The notes under the pieces: generated by a model
Told to the model about the DNA's origin: nothing
Seen by the model: the letters and a program-made list of their open reading frames with translations, nothing else
Database searches by the model: none
Program-made: the position numbers and the translations under genes
Part shown: in pieces, positions 18,583 to 28,069 of the stretch
How the letters are laid out: each line of letters begins with the position of its first letter
Numbering within the stretch: position 1 is the stretch's first letter
Assembly (NCBI GenBank): GCA_964542645.1
Contig: CAZIUG010000007.1
Coordinates: 310,001 to 374,000 of the forward strand
Reading direction: 5' to 3'
Origin: Moanibacter sp964542645
Lineage (GTDB): Bacteria; Verrucomicrobiota; Verrucomicrobiia; Opitutales; UBA2987
Length of the DNA: 64,000 bases

Positions 18583-19383
18583 TTATTGGAGAATTCCAGG
18601 GCGGAAGATTTCTTTATCCTCACCAGCACTACATTTCAAATCAGCAAAGGCTTCGGCCTGCTCAATATTTAGTTTTCTAAGGCGAGCCAATTCGAGAACA
18701 GCTAGGAAGGTGGCCACGAATAGAGCGGGGCTGAAGGCCCCTCCCGGAAGCAATTCCGTAAAATAGAAGTTCCTTTGATTTGCAAGTTTAGCGAGGATAA
18801 ATTCCATACGATCCGTCACTGTGATTTTATCATCATGGATTTGTCCGACTGTAATTTTGTCAGAAATCCTTCGCAGGATTTGATTGAATACGTTCCATAC
18901 TTCGAGTCGGTCACTCGATTCGAGCGGCCGGGGAATCCTCTCTTCCTTGAGAATTGAGAACCGTCTAGGAAGCTGATTCTGAGCTGTTTCCATCAGGACG
19001 GATAGACCTTCTGAAGCCTCCTTGAATTTTTTATACTCGATCAACTGATGAACAAGCTCCCAGCGGGGATCTAATTCATCACTCTCGCTCTCTTCCTCAA
19101 GTGGTTGTTCATTTTTGGGAAGAAGAAGCCGGCTTTTGATGTGCATGAGCGTAGCTGCCATTATAAAAAATTCGCCAGCTACTTCCAACTGCAGTTCTTC
19201 CATTTCATTAAGGACTTCGATGTACTGCCGGGCAACGGCCTCGATAGGAATATCGTGAATGTCGATCTCATTTTTCCTAATTAGAAAGAGCAACAAATCA
19301 AGCGGACCTTCAAAAATAGGCAGCCGAATAGGATGCTCGAGAGATTGCACGAGACCTTCTTTGGTAGAAATCATATGGATCAA
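18583..19383 (-). CDS. scpA: Segregation and condensation protein A
   Basis: This 266-residue kleisin subunit of the bacterial Smc-ScpAB complex aids chromosome segregation. The N-terminal Smc-binding region reads FEGPLDLLLFLIRKNEIDIHDIPI, followed by AGEFFIMAATLMHIKSRLLLP, both diagnostic of ScpA. The C-terminal winged-helix part ends in a short acidic tail. Its ATG overlaps the lptD stop (ATGA, 19380-19383), so translation is coupled to lptD. scpB is not in the window. Confidence 0.93.
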   Translation of the reverse strand: MIHMISTKEGLVQSLEHPIRLPIFEGPLDLLLFLIRKNEIDIHDIPIEAVARQYIEVLNEMEELQLEVAGEFFIMAATLMHIKSRLLLPKNEQPLEEESESDELDPRWELVHQLIEYKKFKEASEGLSVLMETAQNQLPRRFSILKEERIPRPLESSDRLEVWNVFNQILRRISDKITVGQIHDDKITVTDRMEFILAKLANQRNFYFTELLPGGAFSPALFVATFLAVLELARLRKLNIEQAEAFADLKCSAGEDKEIFRPGILQ

Positions 19384-21617
19384 AAATTTAGTAACCCAGC
19401 TCGAATATTAAAGCTGGTTTCATTTTCTCTGTTGCTACCCTCATGAAAGACAGCCTGATACTCGACTTCCCAGATACCAGATATTCTGTGGCGTAATGCA
19501 AAAATGCGTTCTGAAAATTCATTCCGACGTACATCAAACCTAAGGCGAGTACGAAACGCCCATCTTTCGTTTAGTTTGTAGAAAAAATCCACGTCCCATT
19601 GATTAATCTCGTCCCGGAGATTATTCAAAGAGAAGCCAATTGTCCAGATTTCGCCATCATTGATAGAAAGTTGAGTTCTCGTTTCTATTGATCTCAGATT
19701 ATCAAATTGAAACCGATTGAACAAGTCTAAGTCCACCCATTCGACTGGGGAGAGATTTAATTGAGTAAAGAAATTTGACCATCCGCTATGATATTTTGTG
19801 GAGTTGAAATGGTAGTCCTGGTACAGGTTAAGTTCCACGAGGTTACGCGAGCCATATTCTTCGGCTCGAGTCTGAAGGAAATTCTCAATGCCTATTCGGA
19901 TGACATTCAGGTCCAAGAGATCGTCAATGGAGCGAATGTTAGCAAGGGCAATAGGGGGCAGGGAAGTATTGAATACCTCCCGATCGATTGGGATAATTTT
20001 CTTTTTCCCAGAGGCTCCTCCGGGAAGATAGCGGTACCTGAAAATCGGTCTAAAGATATGACGAAGGCCGTCGATATCCCAAATTTTGCTCTGAATCTCC
20101 CAAGCAGCATAGGCCTTGATTTCAGCATCGATTCCAAGCTCACCCATAATTCGTGTGAAGCTACCATTAGATGACAGAGTCTCAAAATAATGGGTAAGAC
20201 GGGTCCCGAATATCGGTAAAATATTGAGCCAGTCCTTCACCCGAACCGGCCGATAGATAGAATAGAGAAAGTCGAGCCTTGCGTTTTCCGTTTTCAGATC
20301 AATGACATTACCGTCCTCTATCCGGGCGTAACTCGCGGTAAAACGGTGAAAAAACGGGGTTGCGAAGAAAGGGGAAGTCGTCATATCAAATCTGACTTCG
20401 GGAAGACGCTTTCGAGTGATAAAGAAATCGTTTCCATGGAACCTTGTAAGGAGAGAGAGAATGCCGCTCTTTGTCACATAAAGGGCTTCTATGAAATTAT
20501 CTGGTTGCTGATAATGACGGAATGATTCGGGGCGAAAATCGCGGGTGACCTCCGAGTCGCTCCATAGGTTTATTTCGGCTGCGATAGCTAGCCCCTTTTC
20601 GAGAAATTGCTTGTGTCGAAAAGTTAAAAAGTAACGATCTTTTTTGATCGATTCACCATTTATGTCGATACTGCGAGGACCAGAGTCATTTATGTAGGCA
20701 CTTTTGAAATCGCCTACGATACGGCCAGTTAAATCGGGTTCTGTCCAAGTAAAGGAGGAACCCGCAAGGAATCCCCTTTCGGAATAAGCATCCAAGATGG
20801 CCCCCATACTCCAGTGAGTAGACACTGGGAAGAGAGTCTCTAACTTGAAAATAGCTCCCAAGTTTCCACGATAACCTAATTCACTACCAATCTTGGAATC
20901 AAATTCACCAGCCTTTTGAGAATAGCTCGGCAAATAGAAAAGCGGAAATTCCCCAATCCGAACAAGAACCTGTTTAGCAATGATTCTCTCACTAGGGATG
21001 ATCTTAAAATGCTTCGCCTTGAAATTTGGTGAGACTGGTGTCGGCTCACGCCAGTAAAGATTAACCTCCTGGAACTCAATCTCTCCTGGGCGCCCTTTGA
21101 TACCTTTCCCTTCAGCAAAAAACGGGAAATATCCGGCACGAAACTCTGGACAAGTAAATTGCCTCGAACCGATGTCGTAGAGAAGGCGCGGACTGAGCAA
21201 ACGTAGAGATTGGAAATTTAGCCTAACATTTCCCGATGCTGTAGCCTGCCCTTCATTTTTAAAGTATTGGATCTCGTCAGCAGTAGCATGAAGGTCTTGG
21301 TATTCGATGGTAGCATCACCTCGCGCTAGAAACTGTTGTTTCTCAAAGTCGAATACAATCGGCTGATCGGAGCTAAGAATGGGTTCGTCGCTGCGGGCAA
21401 TGCATGTACTTGCGAAAAGGACAATACACGCAAAGAAACCGAATTGGCTGGGAGAGAGCGGCCGTCTCTTTGATCCTCTGGATTCTCTACGATTCGGGTA
21501 GGCTTGAATAGGCGAGCAAGTATTGGCTAACAAACCCTTGATACTCCCCACCACACACTGTAATTGGGAAGGGAATGGTAAACGACAGCTTTGCGACCTT
21601 CGAAAATTTTCGAACAC
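19380..21617 (-). CDS. lptD: LPS-assembly protein LptD (OstA)
   Basis: This outer-membrane beta-barrel protein inserts lipopolysaccharide into the outer leaflet together with LptE. It has a signal peptide (FGFFACIVLFAST, about 59-71), an OstA/LptA-like N-terminal domain with repeated beta-jellyroll strands (DFEKQQFLARGDATIEYQD, QATASGNVRL) and a long barrel of alternating aromatic strands ending in ...IRAGLLNF with a terminal Phe. The open frame starts at a GTG (21617), leaving about 58 residues ahead of the hydrophobic core, so a TTG or GTG further in may be the real start. It overlaps scpA by four bases. Its presence means the cell makes LPS. Confidence 0.9.
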   Translation of the reverse strand: MFENFRRSQSCRLPFPSQLQCVVGSIKGLLANTCSPIQAYPNRRESRGSKRRPLSPSQFGFFACIVLFASTCIARSDEPILSSDQPIVFDFEKQQFLARGDATIEYQDLHATADEIQYFKNEGQATASGNVRLNFQSLRLLSPRLLYDIGSRQFTCPEFRAGYFPFFAEGKGIKGRPGEIEFQEVNLYWREPTPVSPNFKAKHFKIIPSERIIAKQVLVRIGEFPLFYLPSYSQKAGEFDSKIGSELGYRGNLGAIFKLETLFPVSTHWSMGAILDAYSERGFLAGSSFTWTEPDLTGRIVGDFKSAYINDSGPRSIDINGESIKKDRYFLTFRHKQFLEKGLAIAAEINLWSDSEVTRDFRPESFRHYQQPDNFIEALYVTKSGILSLLTRFHGNDFFITRKRLPEVRFDMTTSPFFATPFFHRFTASYARIEDGNVIDLKTENARLDFLYSIYRPVRVKDWLNILPIFGTRLTHYFETLSSNGSFTRIMGELGIDAEIKAYAAWEIQSKIWDIDGLRHIFRPIFRYRYLPGGASGKKKIIPIDREVFNTSLPPIALANIRSIDDLLDLNVIRIGIENFLQTRAEEYGSRNLVELNLYQDYHFNSTKYHSGWSNFFTQLNLSPVEWVDLDLFNRFQFDNLRSIETRTQLSINDGEIWTIGFSLNNLRDEINQWDVDFFYKLNERWAFRTRLRFDVRRNEFSERIFALRHRISGIWEVEYQAVFHEGSNRENETSFNIRAGLLNF

Positions 21618-21659
21618 GAGGAAGAGAAACGATATCTGATCTTCTTATCGGGTAATTCT

Positions 21660-22230
21660 GCCCCTGAAACACCTGGGAATTACGCCCAAGTACTCACTTA
21701 GGCACACAAATTAATTCTCAGTATGAATTAATGATTCCTAAGTTGTCGACAAGGTTAAGGAGTGAAGTTCAAGCCGGTTTCCCGATGTGGAAAGGGTGAA
21801 ATGTTTACTTTCTGACGGTCCAATGCTGTAGCTGACACAGTCAGCTCTACCGGAAAAACCCACTCAGATGGACCACGCGTTTCCTTAAGCCCTGTCCTCT
21901 CGCCCTTAAGATTTTTGGGATTTCAGGGTAGAATCTAACCCTGCGCAGAATAGTACTGGAAGAAAATAGGGCGGAAGCCCTCTCTGCCAATTTTCAGTCC
22001 AATTTGAGTGAACAGTAAGTCATCCCAATATGGCCACTTTACCGGTTCTTCATATCTCTAATCTCTTCATTGTCTCATTGTTCGAGATGCATGCTAGTGA
22101 CTTTCACGAAGATTCGTATAATTCTCAGACTAACGTACTCCTCATTGGAAATCGAACTCAATTGAAATAGCTCCAACATCGCCAACACCAAGCAATTGAC
22201 CACAACACCGGGCTGTGAAAACCTGTTCGT
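21660..22230. promoter_or_regulatory. Divergent lptD / glgB intergenic region with three inverted repeats
   Basis: The 570 bases between two outward-facing genes hold three clear inverted repeats. One is AGCTGAC-ACA-GTCAGCT at 21830-21846, extended by GTAG/CTAC flanks with one bulge. A second is CAGGGT-8-ACCCTG at 21924-21943. The third is AGGGC-GGAA-GCCCT at 21968-21981, with a GNRA-type loop. None is followed by a T run on either strand, so operator sites or 5' leader structures are more likely than terminators. No gene is supported here. Which of the two genes they serve is unknown. Confidence 0.35.
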
Positions 22231-24453
22231 GTGGAACAAATGTATTCTCAGGAACTCAAAGCTCTCTTGTCCGGACGACACCGGAATCCCCATCGTTTTT
22301 TGGGTATGCACTCGACGGATGCTGACGGAGAGAAAGGAATCATTGTTCGGGCACTGCTTTGGAATGCCGCCAGATGCGATGTTGTCGATTTGGAGAAGGG
22401 GAATAAAAGAAGGTACCCTTTGCGAAAGCGGAGCGACGCTGTGCTATTCGAAGGCCCTCTCGAGGGAGCGAGTCACTGCTTCCCCTACTATCTGAGAGTG
22501 GTACAAGAAAACGGAGAGATTCGGCGAATCGTTGACCCGTACTCATTTCTTCCCCTTTTTTCCCACGAAGAACTGCAGCAACTCTCCAAGGGGAAACATC
22601 CGAAAACCTATGAAGTTCTTGGAGCCCATCTTCGAAAAAGAAACGGGGTACAAGGATTCGCCTTTGCTGTATGGGCACCCCGAGCAGAGGGAGTATCGGT
22701 GGTGGGTGATTTCAATAACTGGGACGGATGCTACCATCCTATGCGTGCTCTTGGTGATTCGGGCTTCTGGGAACTATTCATCCCGGGACTAAAAGATGAA
22801 ATGCTTTACAAGTTCGAAATAAGGTCTCCCGGAAAGGGTAGATTCTTAAAATCGGACCCCTTCGCAACCGCCTTTCAGTCTCCTCCACACAACGCATCTG
22901 TTCTCTATAATACACACGGATTTGAATGGACTGATCATAAATGGCTGGAGACCCGAAACTCGCGGAACTGGACCGAGGAACCTATCAGTATCTATGAAGT
23001 TCATGCTGGATCATGGCGACGCGACCATCAGGATGGGAATCAGTTGCTCTCATATCAGCAACTTGCCGTTGAGTTGGTTGCATATGTTAACCAAATGGAA
23101 TTCACTCATGTTGAATTCATGCCCCTCGCAGAGTTCCCTTTTGATCCCTCTTGGGGATATCAAGTTACGGGATTTTTTGCGCCAACCCACCGTTATGGTA
23201 AACCCCGTGACTTCATGTTCCTTGTCGATCTCCTCCATCGCGAAGGCATCGGAGTAATAATGGATTGGGTCCCCGGACACTTTCCCGATGACTCTTTTGC
23301 TTTGTCACGCTTTGATGGTACACATCTATACGAATATGCCGATCCCCGCCAAGGGGTGCATCAGGATTGGGGAACCCTGATTTTTGACTATAGTAAGCCG
23401 CAAGTCAGAGCCTTTCTGACAGCAAGCGCGCTTGCGTGGGCAGACCGTTACCATGTTGATGGCCTCCGCGTGGATGCTGTCGCTTCCATGATCTATTTGG
23501 ATTACTCTCGAAAAGAGAGTGAGTGGATTCCAAATAAGTATGGCGGTCGGGAAAACCTCGAAGCCTTAGAATTTCTAAGATCAACGAACGAAGTCCTACA
23601 CAAACGGTACCCGGGATTCCTTATGATCGCGGAGGATTCCTCGACCCGGCCCCAAATAACAGGATCTACCAGGAAAGGAGGATTAGGCTTCGATTTGAAA
23701 TGGAACATGGGATGGATGAACAACATTATTGCCTATTTTTCGTGCAATGGCGAAGAACGAAAGAAACGCCACAAAAATCTGACCTTCAGCTCCGCTTATC
23801 AATTCTCAGAACACTTTGTACAAGTATTCTCTCATGACGAAGTAGTTCATGGAAAGGCATCCATGATGTGGAAAATGCCTGCCCACTCAATGTCCCACAG
23901 GGCACGGATGTTACGGTCTCTTTATGCCTTGATGTGGACTTGGCCCGGGAAAAAGACCTTGTTCATGGGAAGCGAATTTGGCCAGTCCTCAGAGTGGAAA
24001 TATGACGCCTCTCTCGATTGGCACCTGCTAGAGTACATGGACCATCGAGGCATCCAGCTTTTGGTAGCGGATCTGAATAAACTTTACCGCCGATGGCCCG
24101 TACTATCCAAAACAGATTGTGATCCCAATGGGTTTCGCTGGATCAGCGTAAATGATTCCGAGAATTCGGTAATATGTTTCCTGAGATATCTCTCTCAGAC
24201 TGAAGAGATATTTCTAGTTGTCGGTCACTACGCGGATCCTGAACTCTCGAATTACCGTGTCGGTGTCCCACGGGCAGGATTCTGGGCCGAGGAACTTAAT
24301 TCCAATGCCTCCTTTTATGGAGGGAGCGGAACGGGCAATGGTTGCGGTCGATCGAGTGAACAGATCCCACACGAGGGTCAACCGTATTCTATACGGCTGA
24401 TTTTGCCTCCACACACCACAATGGTGTTTCGGATGGATGGTTTGCATACCTAG
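22231..24453 (+). CDS. glgB: 1,4-alpha-glucan (glycogen) branching enzyme
   Basis: This 740-residue GH13 enzyme transfers alpha-1,4 chains to 6-positions in glycogen. In order: an N-terminal CBM48-like module (NPHRFLGMH), a second CBM48 (FAVWAPRAEGVSVVGDFNNWDG), the catalytic barrel with DWVPGHFP, GLRVDAVASMIYLDYSR (nucleophile Asp), FLMIAEDSST (acid Glu) and FSHDEVVHGK, then a C-terminal beta domain. The length is typical of double-N-domain GlgB. The start is a GTG at 22231 with an ATG three codons in. No other glg gene is adjacent. Confidence 0.96.
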   Translation: MEQMYSQELKALLSGRHRNPHRFLGMHSTDADGEKGIIVRALLWNAARCDVVDLEKGNKRRYPLRKRSDAVLFEGPLEGASHCFPYYLRVVQENGEIRRIVDPYSFLPLFSHEELQQLSKGKHPKTYEVLGAHLRKRNGVQGFAFAVWAPRAEGVSVVGDFNNWDGCYHPMRALGDSGFWELFIPGLKDEMLYKFEIRSPGKGRFLKSDPFATAFQSPPHNASVLYNTHGFEWTDHKWLETRNSRNWTEEPISIYEVHAGSWRRDHQDGNQLLSYQQLAVELVAYVNQMEFTHVEFMPLAEFPFDPSWGYQVTGFFAPTHRYGKPRDFMFLVDLLHREGIGVIMDWVPGHFPDDSFALSRFDGTHLYEYADPRQGVHQDWGTLIFDYSKPQVRAFLTASALAWADRYHVDGLRVDAVASMIYLDYSRKESEWIPNKYGGRENLEALEFLRSTNEVLHKRYPGFLMIAEDSSTRPQITGSTRKGGLGFDLKWNMGWMNNIIAYFSCNGEERKKRHKNLTFSSAYQFSEHFVQVFSHDEVVHGKASMMWKMPAHSMSHRARMLRSLYALMWTWPGKKTLFMGSEFGQSSEWKYDASLDWHLLEYMDHRGIQLLVADLNKLYRRWPVLSKTDCDPNGFRWISVNDSENSVICFLRYLSQTEEIFLVVGHYADPELSNYRVGVPRAGFWAEELNSNASFYGGSGTGNGCGRSSEQIPHEGQPYSIRLILPPHTTMVFRMDGLHT

Positions 24454-24618
24454 TAATTTTTTTGCTCATGCTATCGAATATGGAAAAGGAAAGTAGCTAT
24501 TCTACAATTGACCGCATCCAGTCATATTGTATTAGCTTCTCGCTTTCCATAGGAGCTTACTCCCGATAGTTGTTCTCGGGCTCCAGGCTCCTCTACTATT
24601 TTAAAGAGGATGTGATCA

Positions 24619-25950
24619 TTGAATCTGACAATAGAAGATATTACCGAAACTCGGAAAAAACTCCATGTATCTTTTACTTCGGAGGAAGTTGAAAAAGAAC
24701 AGGGGAAAATTCTAAAGGACTTCTCCGGTCATGCCCGAATTTCGGGATTCAGACCTGGGAAGGCACCTCAATCACTGATTCAGCAGCGCTACAGAAAGGA
24801 ATTAGCGGAAGAATTGGATCGAAAGATCACCTCCCTCGCCTACGAAACGGCCGTCAAAGAATCTGAGATGGATATCTTTGCCGTCATTGATTTGGCGAAG
24901 GAAGAAATCAAACCGGGGGAGGAAGGCGATTTGACAATCACGGTGGACATTAATCCGGATTTTGATCTTCCCGATTACAAGGAAATCCCTACCGAGATTT
25001 CCTCCACGGAGGTAACTGACAAGGAGATCGATGAGGCTATCCAGGAGTTTCGCAGGCAACGCTCGAGTTTCGAGGTGGTAACCCGGGCTGCAGAGATAGG
25101 AGACTTTATTAAGGTGTCTTACAATGGAATGATCGATAATCAACCTATTGCAGACTTAGTGCCGGACATAAAAATCTACGGAAAACAAGAAAATACATGG
25201 GAAGAGGCAGGCGGCGAGGAGGGAACCGGCATCAAGGCAGTAGTTGATGGCTTAGTCGGTATGAATGTGGACGAGGAAAAGGAGGTAGAAATGGAATTTC
25301 CCTCCGACCTCCCAGTAGAAGCGCTCGCGGGGAAAAAAGCAATTTACCACATGCAGGTACATGAGGTAAGGGAGAGAGTTCTACCCGATATCGATGAGAA
25401 ACTGCTCGGGACTATGAAAATGGAAAACTTAGATCAGTTTCGCAACCGAGTTAGTGATGAACTCAAGGCTTCCAAAGACGCATCTAATAGGAGTAACCAG
25501 AGGCAACAGATCCACGATCGATTGAATGAACGGATCGAATTCTCCCTCCCTGAAAGCGCCGTTGAATCAGAGACTCAGGCCCTTATGCGAGATCTGATGG
25601 CACAAAATCTTCGGCGCGGAGTAAGCGAGCAAGAGATGGAAAAACACAAGGAAGAGATCTTTCAGAACGCTCGTCTCGCTGCCAACGATAGAGTCAAGAT
25701 GAACCTTCTCCTGAGTAGGATTAGTGAAAAAGAGAGCATCGCTGTCGATGAAAAGGACATACAGCAGTGTCTTGTTCGGGAAGCTATTAGTTCGGGAAGT
25801 CAGCCAGAGAAATTTATCAAAGAGATACGGCGTGATCGCGACCGATTGGCTAACATTCATCAATCCATAAGAATGAATAAGACCTGGGACATGCTGGTCG
25901 AGAATTCGATCGTCTCAATAATTGAGGATGATCAAAAAGATGGCAAATGA
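24619..25950 (+). CDS. tig: Trigger factor (ribosome-associated chaperone)
   Basis: The 443-residue product has the ribosome-docking motif ISGFRPGKAP (residues about 39-48) in the N-terminal domain, a PPIase FKBP-like middle domain (about 150-250) and a helical C-terminal chaperone domain. It shelters nascent chains at the ribosome exit. The start is a TTG at 24619, served by AAAGAGGA at 24603-24610. The FKBP part lacks the usual aromatic-rich core (KVSYNGMIDNQPI), so isomerase activity may be weak. It leads the canonical tig-clpP-clpX run. Confidence 0.95.
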   Translation: MNLTIEDITETRKKLHVSFTSEEVEKEQGKILKDFSGHARISGFRPGKAPQSLIQQRYRKELAEELDRKITSLAYETAVKESEMDIFAVIDLAKEEIKPGEEGDLTITVDINPDFDLPDYKEIPTEISSTEVTDKEIDEAIQEFRRQRSSFEVVTRAAEIGDFIKVSYNGMIDNQPIADLVPDIKIYGKQENTWEEAGGEEGTGIKAVVDGLVGMNVDEEKEVEMEFPSDLPVEALAGKKAIYHMQVHEVRERVLPDIDEKLLGTMKMENLDQFRNRVSDELKASKDASNRSNQRQQIHDRLNERIEFSLPESAVESETQALMRDLMAQNLRRGVSEQEMEKHKEEIFQNARLAANDRVKMNLLLSRISEKESIAVDEKDIQQCLVREAISSGSQPEKFIKEIRRDRDRLANIHQSIRMNKTWDMLVENSIVSIIEDDQKDGK

Positions 25951-26031
25951 CCTAAAACAGTGCTATCGCCAAGCTAACTTTAAAAGGATTCGGATACTCA
26001 AAACTGAATTTGCTAGAAAGGAAAACCTCGA

Positions 26032-26640
26032 GTGAGTTACTATTTACCTATACCCAGTGTGGTTGAAACGGACGGTCGAACCGAGCGTCACTGGGATATC
26101 TATAGCCGACTTTTAAAGGACCGTATTATATTCATCGGCTCTCCCATAGACGACTACGTTGCTAATGGGGTCATTGCGCAACTACTCTTCCTCTATATGG
26201 AAGACCCGAAAAAAGACATCAGTCTCTACATAAACTCCCCAGGAGGGAGTGTCACTGATGGGATGGCAATCTATGATACGATCAACTATCTTCGTTGCGA
26301 TGTCAGCACAACCTGCATCGGGCAGGCCGCTAGCATGGGGACTGTGCTCCTCGCTGGAGGAACACCCGGGAAGAGATATGCTCTGCCTCACAGCCGGGTG
26401 ATGCTTCACCAACCAACCGGATATGCTACAGGACAGACCTCGGATATATCAATCGCCGCCAAGGAAATCCTTCGGTGGAGACAGACCATGAGCAAAATTT
26501 TAGCAAAACATACAGACACTGATGTCGAAAAGATTGAAAAAGACTCTGATCGAGATTACTACATGACAGCGGAAGAAGCTAAAAAATATGGCATCGTTGA
26601 CCAGGTTATTGAGGTCCACAAAGATACAGAAGAAAAATAG
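26032..26640 (+). CDS. clpP: ATP-dependent Clp protease proteolytic subunit
   Basis: This 202-residue serine protease forms the tetradecameric ClpP chamber. The catalytic Ser lies in GQAASMGTVLLAGG, the His in PHSRVMLHQP and the Asp in KDSDRDYYMTAEEA. The oxyanion region SLYINSPGGSVTDGMAIYD is standard. It starts with a GTG (26032) and sits 81 bases after tig and 30 before clpX, so the three form one transcription unit. It degrades substrates that ClpX unfolds. Confidence 0.97.
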   Translation: MSYYLPIPSVVETDGRTERHWDIYSRLLKDRIIFIGSPIDDYVANGVIAQLLFLYMEDPKKDISLYINSPGGSVTDGMAIYDTINYLRCDVSTTCIGQAASMGTVLLAGGTPGKRYALPHSRVMLHQPTGYATGQTSDISIAAKEILRWRQTMSKILAKHTDTDVEKIEKDSDRDYYMTAEEAKKYGIVDQVIEVHKDTEEK

Positions 26641-26670
26641 AATAGCGCCTGATCACGGGGCTTTCGACAG

Positions 26671-27960
26671 ATGGCAAAATCGACTAAAATGACTTTCTGT
26701 TCATTCTGCGGTAAATCGCAGAATGAGGTACGCAAGATGATTGCTGGTCCAGCAGGAGTCTATATTTGCGATTCCTGTGTTACGGTCTGCAAAACTATCA
26801 TCGATCGAGAACTTAAATCCTCTCAGCAGGAAACGCGGTCGGAATTCAAATTGAACAATCCGGAAGAAATCAAGAACTCGCTTGATAACTTCATCGTCGG
26901 CCAGGAATACGCCAAAAAAGTCCTTTCGGTAGCCGTCTATAATCACTACAAGCGTCTCGTTTCGGAAGCATCATCTAAGAATTCGGAGCTCGGAACCGAT
27001 AACTCTGAATTTGGGGACATTGAACTTGAGAAGAGCAATATTCTTCTGATTGGGCCAACCGGAAGTGGTAAAACCTTACTCGCGCGGACCCTGGCTAATT
27101 TGCTTGAAGTACCCTTCGCCATTGCCGATGCAACCACGTTGACCGAGGCCGGCTATGTGGGTGAGGACGTGGAAAATATCGTCCTCCGACTCCTGCAAGC
27201 AGCAAACTACGAGGTAAAAAAAGCAGAATCCGGGATCATCTATGTAGACGAAATTGATAAGATTGGTCGCAAGACGGATAATGTATCGATTACTAGAGAC
27301 GTATCAGGCGAAGGCGTGCAACAGTCCTTACTGAAAATTCTCGAGGGTACAGTGTGTAACGTTCCGCCTCAGGGCGGTCGAAAGCATCCTAACCAGGAAT
27401 ATATTCAAGTTGATACTAGTCGTATCCTGTTTATTTGCGGTGGCGCCTTTGTTGGACTAGAAGGCATTGTCAAACAGCGAGTAGGAAGCAAAATTCTGGG
27501 TTACAACATAAAGGAAGAGGTCGAAGATGGTGATTCAGAGAATCTAATGGAACACCTAGCACCGGAAGATCTGGTCAAGTATGGATTGATCCCAGAATTT
27601 ATCGGCCGTCTACCCATTGTTTCGAATTTAGATGAATTAACCGTTATCGAACTGGAAAAAATCCTCCTGGACACCCGCAACGCCATCGTCAAACAGTACG
27701 GAAAACTATTTGCTATGGAAAAGGTGCGTCTGAATTTCACACGTGATGCCGTCAAAGCCGTAGCCGAGAAAGCAATGGAGTTAAAAACTGGTGCTCGTGC
27801 CCTCCGTTCCATAATGGAAAAATTGATGTTGGACGTGATGTACGAACTCCCTGGCTTGTCAAACGTCGAGGAAGTTACCATTAACCGGGCCGTAGTGGAC
27901 GGAAAAAAGAAACCAAAATATCGAACTGCCCCAAAGGGTAGCCGGAGATCAGCCGCCTAG
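26671..27960 (+). CDS. clpX: ATP-dependent Clp protease ATP-binding subunit ClpX
   Basis: This 429-residue AAA+ unfoldase begins with the zinc-binding domain (CSFCGKSQNEV...YICDSCV, four Cys). Walker A is GPTGSGKT, Walker B is IIYVDEIDKIGRK, and the ClpP-docking IGF-type loop region and sensor motif (GLIPEFIGRLPI, KTGARALRSIMEK) are present. It unfolds tagged proteins and feeds ClpP. The short insert after the zinc domain (SSKNSELGTDNSEFGD) is a low-complexity linker. Confidence 0.97.
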   Translation: MAKSTKMTFCSFCGKSQNEVRKMIAGPAGVYICDSCVTVCKTIIDRELKSSQQETRSEFKLNNPEEIKNSLDNFIVGQEYAKKVLSVAVYNHYKRLVSEASSKNSELGTDNSEFGDIELEKSNILLIGPTGSGKTLLARTLANLLEVPFAIADATTLTEAGYVGEDVENIVLRLLQAANYEVKKAESGIIYVDEIDKIGRKTDNVSITRDVSGEGVQQSLLKILEGTVCNVPPQGGRKHPNQEYIQVDTSRILFICGGAFVGLEGIVKQRVGSKILGYNIKEEVEDGDSENLMEHLAPEDLVKYGLIPEFIGRLPIVSNLDELTVIELEKILLDTRNAIVKQYGKLFAMEKVRLNFTRDAVKAVAEKAMELKTGARALRSIMEKLMLDVMYELPGLSNVEEVTINRAVVDGKKKPKYRTAPKGSRRSAA

Positions 27961-28069
27961 GTTTTTGAAAAACTAGGTTTAGAACCGCGTGGGCAAACCT
28001 CGTTTTACGTGTGATCGCCAGCGTCCCACACTTCTAAATTTTGAGACCGGAAAATTCTAGGCTGCGGAT

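Noticed and set aside
27956..27977. Terminator after clpX (CCTAG...CTAGG)
   Set aside because: The repeat is AT-rich, has almost no loop and no proper T tract.
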